Part shown: positions 16,741 through 34,607 of the stretch, piece after piece
How the letters are laid out: every line of letters begins with the position of its first letter
Position numbering within the stretch: the stretch's first letter is position 1
Source of the DNA: Pipra filicauda
Lineage: Eukaryota; Chordata; Aves; Passeriformes; Pipridae
Length of the DNA: 64,000 nucleotides
Direction of reading: 5' to 3'
NCBI RefSeq assembly: GCF_003945595.2
Contig: NW_024104331.1
Coordinates: 657,713 to 721,712, forward strand
Made by a program: the position numbers and the translations under genes
Notes under the pieces: model-generated
The model's database searches: none
Told to the model about the DNA's origin: nothing
The model's input: only the letters and a program-made list of their open reading frames with translations

Positions 16741-17014
16741 GGCTCCGTGTGTGTGCGTGTGGTGTGAGTGTGTGAGGGAGAGCGGAGCGCGCTGGGCGGC
16801 GTGAGGGGGCGGAGGGAGGCGGCGGAGGGAGGGAGGGGGAAGGTGGGGGGGGAGAGAGAGCCGGGCGCGCTGTGCGGGGTGAAGCGGTGCCGGCGGGTTG
16901 GCAGCTCGGTGCGAGCGGGGCAGGGGGAGGAGGAGAAGGAGGAGGAGGAGGAGGGGGGGGCTGCACCCCGTAGGTTTGCGGGGCTCGCGCTGCGCTGGGT
17001 GTTCCCCCGACCCC

Positions 17015-17126
17015 ACTAATTGGAATCGGGTGTTTATAAAGTTTTATATAGAGCCGGACGCGGCCCAACCGGTTCCAGCCGGATCCCCGCCGCCCCGCGC
17101 GCCCATTGGCCCGCGCGGGTCACGTG
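17015..17126 (-). promoter_or_regulatory. HMGN2: HMGN2 core promoter with TATA, CCAAT and E-box
   Basis: Read on the minus strand there is a TATA box TATATAAA (plus 17,043-17,050). Upstream of it are a CCAAT box (plus ATTGG, 17,105-17,109) and a CACGTG E-box (17,121-17,126). The spacing is that of a classical promoter and predicts transcription start near 17,015-17,020, about 275 bases before the ATG at 16,740. The start site is inferred. Confidence 0.7.
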
Positions 17127-18730
17127 GGGTGGGGCCAAAGGCGGGAGGGGGGGGCGAAGTGGATGGATATGGGGGGGGGGCGCGCGCGCAGTTCCCCCCC
17201 CCCCCGCCTCCCCTCAGCGCGCGCGCGCGCGGGGAAACCCTGTGGGGAGGGGGGGGGGACACGTGAGGGGAGGGAGGGAGGAAAAGCAAATTAAAAATGG
17301 GGGAAAAAAAAAAAGGTAAAAATTAGGGATGTAAAAATGTAAAAAAAAAAAAAAAAAAAGCGGCCGGAGGGGGAAAGGGAGATATTACCCCCCCCCTCGC
17401 GCGCAGGTGAGCGGAGCTGTTCGTTCAGCACCCTCTGGGATATATCAGGGTGGTCTCTCCCCGGAGGAATCGCCCAGAGCCCCCTTTTCCCCCCCTCCAC
17501 CCCATCCTGAGATGGGGGGGGAAAAGAGTTGTATCCGGCGGCGCTGGAAGGAAAAGAAGGGGGGAAAAATATGTTAAAATGCGATAAAATGACGGTTAAA
17601 GGGATTAAGACAGGTGACCGATGGTGGTGCCAGGCGGCTCCAGGGAGTTGGGCTGCTCCCAGGAGGGGACATTCCTCTCACCTGGCAGGGCCACAGCCCA
17701 CGTCCTTCACATCTAAGGATCTTCATCACGACTTCGTTGTGCCCCAAACTGCTTTTTAATTGAACCTCATCCCAAAAAACACCCCAAGGAACAGCCTTCC
17801 TCCCCCAGCTCCCTTCCCAGGCTTTTTCAGGCCTTGACCGCACATCTTTCCAGCCGTGCTGATTTTTTTCATCTTCACCCCATAAACACGAATTATGGAA
17901 GTTCAGTTCTCACTGACAGAAGCCTGTGGCTCTGTTCCCACAGATTCACTGGAAAGATGGACTCCTCAAACTCCCAAGTTTGCCTGGGTAACTTATGCCC
18001 ACCCTCTAATACAGGCAGGCTTACAGGGGACATAACTGGAATTATATTTACTGGAATAACTGATGCAGTAGGATATACAAACTCAGGTAATACAAACCTT
18101 CTGCCACTGCTTGAAGGACTTCTCCTCCTCCCCTACTCCAGCAATGCCTTTTATAAAAGGGATTATTAAAACTTCCCCTACAAACCTTTTGTAAACCAGA
18201 TCCTTCACTTACCACACCTGCAACAGTACTTTGTGGAAAGCCACCACTGTGGCTTTGGTCACCTGTAGAATCATAACACAATGGAAAAGGTTTTGTTTTT
18301 TTTTAAAGGCAAAAATACATTTTTTGGGTAGAAGAACCTCCCCATCAGCCAGGCAAAGGACAGTGTTCCATCTCGTGGAGAGCGCATTATTCCCAGAGTT
18401 TCCTGAAATGTGGAGAAAATACAGCAAAAGAAGTTTAAAAATCAACAGCTCCCATCATCTCAGCACATCTTTATCCAAATTCTGTTTGCTACTTACACAA
18501 GAGGTGGTACCTGCATGTGCAGCTTTACTCGGCCAAGCTTTGGAGCACCATCCAACTGCTCACACTACACTGTGAAAAGAACCTTCAAATCATTCCCAGG
18601 CTAACAGGAATCACATGAGGAGCCTGTCACAGGTTAAATATTATTATATTAGACCTGGATGCCAACTTCATCACACCTTAGAATAAGCAGCTCTATGTAC
18701 TTTTAAACATTCAGCTCGTTTTTTAAAATA
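17060..18730. other. Interval between HMGN2 promoter and DHDDS 3' end
   Basis: After the CpG island and the A-rich runs, the sequence from about 17,600 to 18,730 is ordinary single-copy DNA with no coding exon I can support. Possible poly(A) hexamers on the minus strand (ATTAAA at 17,755-17,760) mean that part of it could belong to a longer DHDDS 3' UTR. Confidence 0.5.
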
Positions 18731-19998
18731 ACTTTGGTATGAATATGCTTTATTCCTCGTTTGACAACGCAGTTATCCTCTTCACAATCACATGCCAAGT
18801 GCTCACTCTGCAGCACTTACAAGTCTTTCAAACCTGCATTTTCTAGTTTTCACCTGGAGGTAAAAAGAAACACTTTAAACCCAGCAATAGCTGGTACTGC
18901 TGCACCTGTGTGTGCATCAGGAACAACAACAACAACAAAAAATCCAGACATTTTCACTTATTTTGACCACGGGGACGGAAACCAGGAGAAATTAGAGATG
19001 GAAACAATCTTGGAAATCAGCTTGTCCAGCTCCCCGCCAATGGAAAACTGAGAACAAACAACACTCCACAGCTGCTCCGGCCACTCCTGCTAAAATCAGC
19101 CAAATAGCCCTTCTGAACCATTTTGGCTGGGGTCAGGTTGGGTTTGGCTACTGTATTCCTGAATTAAGCCCACCCATATTCCCTGGAACTCGTCTCTGGA
19201 GAGGGCTCAGAGGGGTTTGGCATACCGTAGCCATCACCTGGGTTTAGCTAACTTCTTTTCCCTTCTAAGCCATGAGGTTAATTCCCAACCAATCCTTTTT
19301 CCTTGCCTGCTCAAAGCCTTTCCCAAGGTCAGTTTGGTCCAACACCAGCATCTTCTGCACTTGAGTTTTCCCCACACTGCTCAGATGGATCACAGGACCT
19401 GGTGAAGCTTTGGAGTATTTTTTTCTTCACAGCAAGGCTGGCAACACCTTCTTTAGCTCTTTGGAAGCCAAGAGCAGATCTATCCAACCCAGCAGAGTCA
19501 GGTGGGGAAAAGACAAGATGCTATCCCAAAGCAGGCAGTGGGGGATGTCCCTGACACCAGGAATAACCCTCTCCCTGCCAGAAAGCAAGGCTCCCCTGAT
19601 GGGACAGCAGAGGAAATCTCAACAGAAGATTCCCTACTGGAAAGCCATGGAAAGAATTCAAGCCCAGGACTGATTTAATGGGACTGAATTGGTTTGGCTG
19701 GGCCAATTCACAAGGAGTCAAACAGAACTGGAGGCTCATTGCAGTTTAACTTCTTGTCACCGAGGGTGCAGGTATTGTCTGCCATTGTGGCAGGGAGGTG
19801 AGACAGGACGGCATCACCTTCCTCAGCAGCATTCACAGCACTAGAGAGGGTCACAGTCCCTGTCCCTGCAGGGCCAGCGGGGACGGCAGGTCCTAGAGCA
19901 GCCTTGCACCCCTGCTGCAGGGCCACAGCGAGCCAGCTCCTCTGGGCAGCAGCTGCTCCCTCTAAAAGTTGTCTTCCTGAGGTAACCCAGCCCCTGTG
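18730..19998 (-). other. DHDDS: Probable DHDDS 3' UTR
   Basis: This follows the DHDDS stop codon. The first canonical AATAAA on the minus strand is at 18,749-18,754 (plus 'tttatt' within 'gctttattcc'). A weaker ATTAAA at 19,673-19,678 could end a short form. The boundary is inferred. A weak CR1-like patch near 18,985-19,045 is noted but not called. Confidence 0.5.
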
Positions 19999-28543
<8,545 letters not shown>

Positions 28544-29654
28544 GTTTTACCCAGAGCTCCTTTTCCTTTTTCAAAGGGAAGATGAAAATAAAGGGGTTAA
28601 AGATAACTGTTTGAGCCCAAAGCAAACAAACCACCTTGAAAAAAATCAGCTTTGACTTGCTGTTCTGGAGCCCTTTATACTGTCTGCACAAGTCCTTTGA
28701 TAAGCAGGCAACGGGGAAGCTCAGGAATGAGCTCTGGAATTTTCCAGCTGTGTCATCCAAGTGAATCCTTGCTGGTGGCAAGGAAAACCACCACTGAGAC
28801 CTCCAGCCAAGCTGGTACAGACACACAATTTGGGTGCCACTCACAGGGTAGCATCAGCACAAACTGACTTTTATGAAGCCACAACCTGCACCACAACTGC
28901 CCTGTGCCCATGTCACCCACTGGTACTTCTTTGCCTTCACAAATAAAGAGCTTTGGCCTCTGCAGCTGTAAAAATATTGGGGTTTTTTTACCACAATACC
29001 TGCACATCAAATCCTAAGATGTGGTTTGAGCTAACAACTTTACTGAATTTCCAGGTTTCTTTAGGTCTCTCAGTCAGGAACACTGAGAGACGTGGGCACA
29101 GCAGCAACACTGGGAGAGCTGTGGGGGCAACAGCCCAGATCCCACCACCTGGAAATCATTCCACCCTCCAGGGGCAGAGGCAAATAATTACACCGATGGC
29201 ATTATTGTTCCATATGGGCTTTCTCTGCCTCATTCCTCAGGAAGGGATCTCTACCCACAAGACATTAGGGCGAGGAACTGCTGAACCTCGGGCTGTTCTA
29301 AAGCTCTTAACCCTCCCCTTGCACAGCTCGGGCTGAGAACATCCCAACGCCAGCTCTGGCTGTTCATCAACCTTTTAGGGGCGATTTTACAAAGTCACCT
29401 TAAAGATAAACCGTCCCAGAGCGGCCCCTTGTCTGTGCCCCGGGGCAGAGCACGGCAGGGTCGTGACTCGCCCCCGTCCTAGCGGGGATGCCGCTACCCC
29501 CGCCTCCGGTTCCGAGCGGGGGAAGGACCGGCGGTGACTCAGCTCCCGACAGCCCCCCGGGCGAGGGGGAGCCGGGCACGGAGCGGCCCTCGGGCCTCCA
29601 CCGGGAGAGCCCCCGTGGAACGAGGCTCCCCCGCGCCTTCAACCCCCCACCCCC

Positions 29655-30290
29655 GAGGGGTGTCCCGGTGCCCTCCCCCCGGTGCCCTCCCCGGTGCCAT
29701 CCGGGTTCTCTTCAGTGGCCAGTTCCCGGTGCCTCCCTGGCCTTTCCTCCGGTGCCCGATTCCTCCACCCAACGTCCACCCGGTGGCCGGTTACTGCCCA
29801 GTTCCTGCCCGATGCCCGCTGCTCAGTCCCCCCCACCCCGATGCCCCCGGCCGGCCGGTACCTGCCCCGGTCCCCTCCCGGTGCCCGGTTCCCTTCTGGT
29901 GCCTGGTACCTTCTCCACTCCCCTCTCGGTATCCCGCCGGTGCCCAGCTCCTGCCCGGTACCGGTACCCTCCCCGGTTCCCTCCTGGTGCCTGCTACCTC
30001 CCCCGGTCCCCTCCCGGTGTCCCCCCTGACGCCCGGTTCCCTTCCAGTGCCCGGTACCTCCCTCGGTCTCCTCTCGGTGTCCTGGTAACGCCCCGGCCCC
30101 CTCCTGGTCTCGGCACCTACCCCGGCCCCCTCCCAGTTCTCCCCGATGTCCGGTTCCCCCTCGGTGCCTGGTACCTGCCCCGGCCCCCTCCCTGTCCTCC
30201 CGCGGTGTCCGTTACCTCCCTGTTTCCCCCCGCATTCCCGGTACCTCTCCCGGTCCCGTTCCCGGTCCCTGCCCCGCCGGTGCCCCCTCA
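29655..30290. repeat. GC-rich degenerate minisatellite (CCCGGTGCC-type units)
   Basis: Dozens of imperfect copies of a short core such as 'cccggtgcc', 'cccggtacc' or 'ctggtacct', joined by C/T-rich spacers of about 8-25 bases. Examples are 'ggtgcccggttcccttctgg' near 29,880 and 'ggtgcctggtacctgcc' near 30,161. The unit length is irregular. The repeat forces long open frames in several phases, which are artefacts. Confidence 0.85.
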
Positions 30291-30300
30291 GCCTCGGCCG

Positions 30301-30410
30301 GAGCGTGACGTGCCCTTCCGCTTACGTCACAGGTGGCGCCCCGGGCGGGGCGGGGCCGTGCGCATGCGCGCGGGCTGTGAGGGGAGGCCGCCATGGCGGG
30401 GGGGGGAGAG
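30301..30410 (-). promoter_or_regulatory. DHDDS: Likely DHDDS promoter: CRE, NRF1-like and YY1-like motifs
   Basis: Within about 80 bases lie a CRE-like TTACGTCA (30,322-30,329), an NRF1 palindrome TGCGCATGCGC (30,359-30,369) and a YY1-type GCCGCCATGGC (30,387-30,397). This combination is usual for TATA-less housekeeping promoters. DHDDS, reading leftwards from here, is the natural target, but the motifs are nearly symmetric and a divergent plus-strand transcript is possible. Confidence 0.6.
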
Positions 30411-30448
30411 TCTTCCAGAGCCTGAGGGGCTCCGAGGGAGCTGGGGAG

Positions 30449-30698
30449 GGACGGGACACTGGGAATGGCTTCCCACTGCCAGAGGGCGGGGCTCGGTGGG
30501 ATATTGGGAAGGAATTCCTCCCTGTGAGGGTGGGGAGGCTCTGGCACAGCTTGCCCAGAGAAGCTGTGGCTGCCACATCCCTGGAAGTGTCCAAGGCCAG
30601 GCTGGAGCAACCTGGGCTAGTGGAAGGTGTCCCTGCCTATGGCAGGGGGTGGGACAAGGTGACCTTCAAAGTCCTTCCCAACCCAAACCAGTCTGTGA
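30449..30698 (+). mobile_element. CR1 LINE fragment between DHDDS and LIN28A
   Basis: A plus-strand CR1 tail. It contains 'gggatattgggaaggaattc', 'cttgcccagagaagctgtgg', 'catccctggaagtgtccaag', 'tggaaggtgtccctgcc' and the terminal 'cccaacccaaaccagtctgt'. It starts about 40 bases beyond the YY1-like motif of the DHDDS promoter and ends about 130 bases before the LIN28A poly(A) region. Confidence 0.93.
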
Positions 30699-31666
30699 TC
30701 CCGTGGCAGGGCTGTGTTGGTTTTTCAGATACCCCAGTTCCCTGCCCTGACACCCGTTTTGGGGTCTGGGCTCCTCAACCCCAGGGGAGAAAAACAAGAG
30801 TAACCACACACACAGCATCACCAGCAGCCATTGCCCATGGTCTTTATTATTTTTATTTTTTTTCCCCAGACAACATTTTACACAGTTGGTACAAAAAAAA
30901 ATAAATGAACAAAATAAAATGAACAGGGTGGAGGGGGGCAACCTGTGGCAACAGGAACCGGGGGAATCTCACTGTAGAGACTCCAGCAGGGAATCTCTTT
31001 GGAAAAGTGTGAGTTACTCAGGGGTCACCCTGAGCCTCACACACACACAGCCACCCCGATTCATCCCCTCCCTCCCACCCAACTCCATAAAACTTCACGG
31101 GTTTGACACAAACTTTGGTTGCTAGCAGTAAACATGGGTTACATTCTTCCGTCTCCTCGTGGACAACTTTTGGGGGACTCGAGGCTTTTCGCCCCAGGGC
31201 AAGACACCCCCCTCCTGAGGGATATCTTTATTTTATTCCTCATACATTCAAACACTCCCGTGTCACAGCAGGACCCTGAGCGTTGCCCCATCCCCTCATG
31301 CATAGTGCCCAGCATGGGCAAGGGTGGGTGATGATGCAGCAATTCAGTTAATTATTGTCAAAGATAACGGGAAGAACCACAATGGCAAACGCAAGGAGAT
31401 GATGATGATGAGAATCAATCCCATCTTTCTCCAGTGTGGCTTCCCCTTTGCAGATTAAAAAATCCCTGTTTTCTTGGATCCCGGCACCGCTCTGGCCCCG
31501 GGGGAAACCTGAGTGATCCTCTATTTGCTTTAGCCCAGGACAGGGATGGTTACAGAGCTCATACCTGGCAGCTCTATGTGGGAGAGCAGATCCCATCTCC
31601 CTGGTCCATAACCTATTAGATCATTTGGCTATTTTTTTTTTTTAATTTTTTTTTCCCTCTTATTTT

Positions 31667-31674
31667 TGTAAACA
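31667..31674 (-). promoter_or_regulatory. miR-30 seed match in LIN28A 3' UTR
   Basis: The minus strand reads TGTTTACA, an 8-mer complementary to the miR-30 family seed. miR-30 is reported to target LIN28A in mammals. A single 8-mer can arise by chance in several kilobases, so this is weaker than the let-7 and miR-125 sites. Confidence 0.5.
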
Positions 31675-33011
31675 ATAATCAAGGAGAATACTGAGAGAAA
31701 ATGGAAAGATTTACAGAGGTATTTACACACACACACACTAGACATCTAGCAGAAAAAATCACCAGACCATTAAAGTGGGAGCAGGAAGGAGGGGGGGGGG
31801 AAGGTCCTACAGGATTCTTGAGGACAGATACAGGAATTAGGGGGGCAGCAGTTTCCCTGGCACAGCTGAGGTGCCGAGGGGAGGCCAAGAGCCCCCCGCC
31901 AACGCTCTATTGCATTTACCCCGTCAGACTAAAGCTGTTTTCCTGAAGTAGTTCTGTATAGATCTCGTTGCTAGCCAGGAACTAAAAGTCCTTTCCCCCC
32001 ACCCCTCCCAAGAAGAGACCACCACCTCACCATAAAACTACCGGAGCAAGGCAGGGAGCAGCTGGGGAGCCGCTCTCCATCCCCCTCAATGCCCACGTGC
32101 CGGGGGTCACCGGGCTCCAGCAGCCTCAGCAAGTCCCCCTGGTGACCCCAAACCTTGAGGATGGAGTCAGTGCTCCCCACCTGACCCAACCCTGCTCTAC
32201 ATCTAAACCTATTGCTACTAAAAACCAGCAGAAACTGCGCCCACGGCCCGACACCGGCACGGCGAGATGCCCTCCCTGGGAAGGCTGCAAAGTGGAGTGT
32301 TAATGCCCCAAAAACTGGCATCCAGAGTTTCCCCCAGCCATGGTGAGTCAGCATTTGAGGGAAGCCGGGAAGGGAGTAAAATACGGAGCAGTTTCACCTC
32401 CCTTGGACTTGGAACCAAGTCCCTTGTCCCAGAGGGTCACAGCCAGCCAGCCCTCAGCTCAAGGCAGGGGATTGAGGGATTGAGGATAACCCTCAGTCTC
32501 CCAACACCCTACTGGCCACTGTCTGCTCTTGCCATGTTCCCCTGAATGGGGCTGGGACCCCCTGAATTAGGCTGGGCCCACCATTCTGGCTTTCCAACCC
32601 CCAACCACACGGCACCAGCCTGCTGGGAGCCTGTGTGACACCCCAGCCCGTGGGCAACAGGAGGGCTCAGGCACAGGGTGGGCTGCAGTGTTCCCATTGG
32701 GATGGTGGGGAGGGGGTGTATGAGCATAAACAGGAGAGAGAAACAGAGGACAGTCCTCAAAAGCCACCAGGCTGGGAAAAACTCTGGAGCTGGGGAGCCG
32801 ACATGGGCTCTAGCAGCTGTTCCCTGCCCCATGGCACTGCCTGGCTTCTCCATCCTCACACACAGATCTGCAAACCCAAATTCCTCCATCAGTGCATGGG
32901 AAAGGGAGAGAGACTATTAAAATACAGTTAAAAAGAAAACAAATCCCAAACATACCAAAAAACACAACTGAAAAGCTCGACAACACGTCAGCCCACCTAG
33001 CAAACATGCAG

Positions 33012-33019
33012 TGAGGTAG
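33012..33019 (-). promoter_or_regulatory. let-7 seed match in LIN28A 3' UTR
   Basis: The plus strand reads TGAGGTAG, so the mRNA carries CUACCUCA, a full 8-mer let-7 target. LIN28A protein blocks let-7 maturation and let-7 represses LIN28A, so this site is one half of that loop. Position in the UTR and the nearby miR-125 site match the known mammalian arrangement. Confidence 0.85.
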
Positions 33020-33112
33020 ATCTACACTTCCAATACAAACTTCATCACTTCTTTGTGCTGTTAGAAAAAAACCCCTCCTCTCTGTCCAGCACTGGGCTAC
33101 AGAGGCATTTTA

Positions 33113-33120
33113 TCCCTGAG
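33113..33120 (-). promoter_or_regulatory. miR-125 (lin-4) seed match in LIN28A 3' UTR
   Basis: The plus strand reads TCCCTGAG, so the mRNA carries CUCAGGGA, an 8-mer target for miR-125, the vertebrate lin-4. It lies about 100 bases from the let-7 match on the side nearer the stop codon. lin-4/miR-125 control of LIN28 is conserved from nematodes to mammals. Confidence 0.82.
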
Positions 33121-34607
33121 ATTGCTCGAATACCTGAGAATAAGTTGCAGGAATTATGTCCTTTTTCTCTCTCTTTTTTTTTTTTCTTCTTTTTCCTTTT
33201 CTTTTCTTAAAGATTAAAATACAAAAAAATACAAAACCAGAATATTTATATTAAAAAAAAAAAAAAAAAAAAAAGAAAAGAACAAACCCAAAACAAAAGA
33301 CGACAAACAAACCCAAAGATACGTCATTCACGCACGTCCTAGTGCAGGTTTCACTTGGCCTTGGCTTTGGCACGGCCTGGGGGGGCTGCCCTGGGAGAAG
33401 GGGTGTCCACCAGGGCCAATAAATAAAGGCAAGACTTGGGGGGGGCCATGGGGAGGGGGGACAGCAGCCACTAACCCGGGGACACCCTTGTCCTCTGTCC
33501 CTGGGGAGGCTCAGGAGCCGTCGGTTTTTGGAGTGTGGGATGGGCAGGAGGAGCAGAGGTGTGTGTTTTTCCTGTGTGGGTTTGATCCAGAGCCCGTGGG
33601 AAGATCCAGTCTGGTGTCTGGAGCAGGCCATGGCTGGATCTATGTGAGCCCTGGGTGGGATGTGTACATGGGTTTTCCAAAGGAAATGCTGCCAGCAACA
33701 TTCCCGGGATCTGGTCCTGCCCCGTGTCCGGTGCCCAAGGCTTAACAAAGAGTGTTCCTGTTCCATGAAGCCCTCCCACTCCCCAGCTCCGTGTTCCAGA
33801 GGCAGGGAGAAGCCTTAGAGGGGAAGAGCTGGCTGCATGAAACACCTTATGCTCTCTGGGCTGGCACTTGGGAGGGACTGGGGGAAAAACAAGTGGTTTT
33901 CTTTTGACTTGGTCTCCCCCTGTCCGCAGCTCACAGCCCATGAGCAGGTGGTGTTGGTCTGACCCTGAGGGATGATCCATTTCCTCCCGGGCTGAGCCCA
34001 AATCTGGGCTCTGCTGGTGTCAGCAATTGAGCAACCATGGAAAAACTGCAAATCCTCACACTGCCCTGGGAGTGAGAAGCCACGAGGAGCAGAGGGACCC
34101 ATGGGACCGGCCCATGGGCATCTCCCTGGCACTCCACAGCCAGCCTTTCCCCTCAGCCTCCCTCCCTGGGGCAGGGCAGGAGCAGGAGTGGGTTCCCTGC
34201 AGCTCATCCAAGCTGTGCCAGAGCCTGTTTGAAGCTCAGGAGAACAAGGAGCCATGAGCTCCTCCCTGTGATGTGGCTCCTCTGCTCCTCCTCCCTGAGA
34301 CCCTGCTGCCTGGCCTAATTTAGGAAAAGAATAAAGATGGATCAAATATGTTCAGGTTTTTTTAGCTGGAAGGGGTATGTTGGGTGATGCCTTCCCCTAT
34401 TTTTGAAACAAGCCATCCTGATTAAAGTAGGGCTTTTCCCAGCCTGGGAACAGGGGGAAAATGTCTGTGCAGGGACACCGGGTCCCTGCTGTCTGCCCTC
34501 CCCAGTCCTTCACCCTGCCCTCCCTCCTCTGAGCCCCCACAGCTGCCCCTTGCCTTGCCAAAGCCTTTTCATCCCGGTGGAATCCCCCCTCTCCCTGCCA
34601 CCCACCA

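Larger units (their letters stand above)
29420..30420. promoter_or_regulatory. CpG island upstream of DHDDS
   Basis: A GC-rich stretch upstream of the DHDDS first coding exon. Its middle (about 29,655-30,290) is taken up by a degenerate minisatellite, and its outer edge (30,300-30,410) has the strongest promoter motifs. It lies where the DHDDS promoter and untranslated first exon are expected. Confidence 0.7.
30830..34607 (-). other. LIN28A: LIN28A 3' UTR
   Basis: About 3.8 kb from the stop codon to tandem AATAAA hexamers on the minus strand (plus 'tttatt' at 30,852-30,857 and 30,843-30,848). A GT-rich element (plus 'ccacacacacagcatcacca') lies just beyond, as expected downstream of a cleavage site. 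The long UTR matches vertebrate LIN28A. It contains let-7, miR-125 and miR-30 seed matches (entered separately), a long U-rich run and A-rich tracts (plus 33,172-33,275), and CA microsatellites near 31,037 and 31,725. No open frame in it is credible. Confidence 0.88.

Noticed and set aside
18985..19045. Possible old CR1 fragment in the DHDDS 3' region
   Set aside because: Only a short resemblance to the 'gatcatcttgtccacccc' part of CR1; too weak to call by eye.
29488..30750. 420-codon open frame on the plus strand upstream of DHDDS
   Set aside because: It is a product of the CCCGGTGCC minisatellite (Pro/Val/Gly/Arg low complexity) and runs straight into a CR1. It has no recognisable domain or splice structure.
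33181..33275. Poly(T)/poly(A) tracts considered as a processed pseudogene tail
   Set aside because: They lie inside the LIN28A 3' UTR with no adjacent coding-like or duplicated sequence; ordinary low-complexity UTR.
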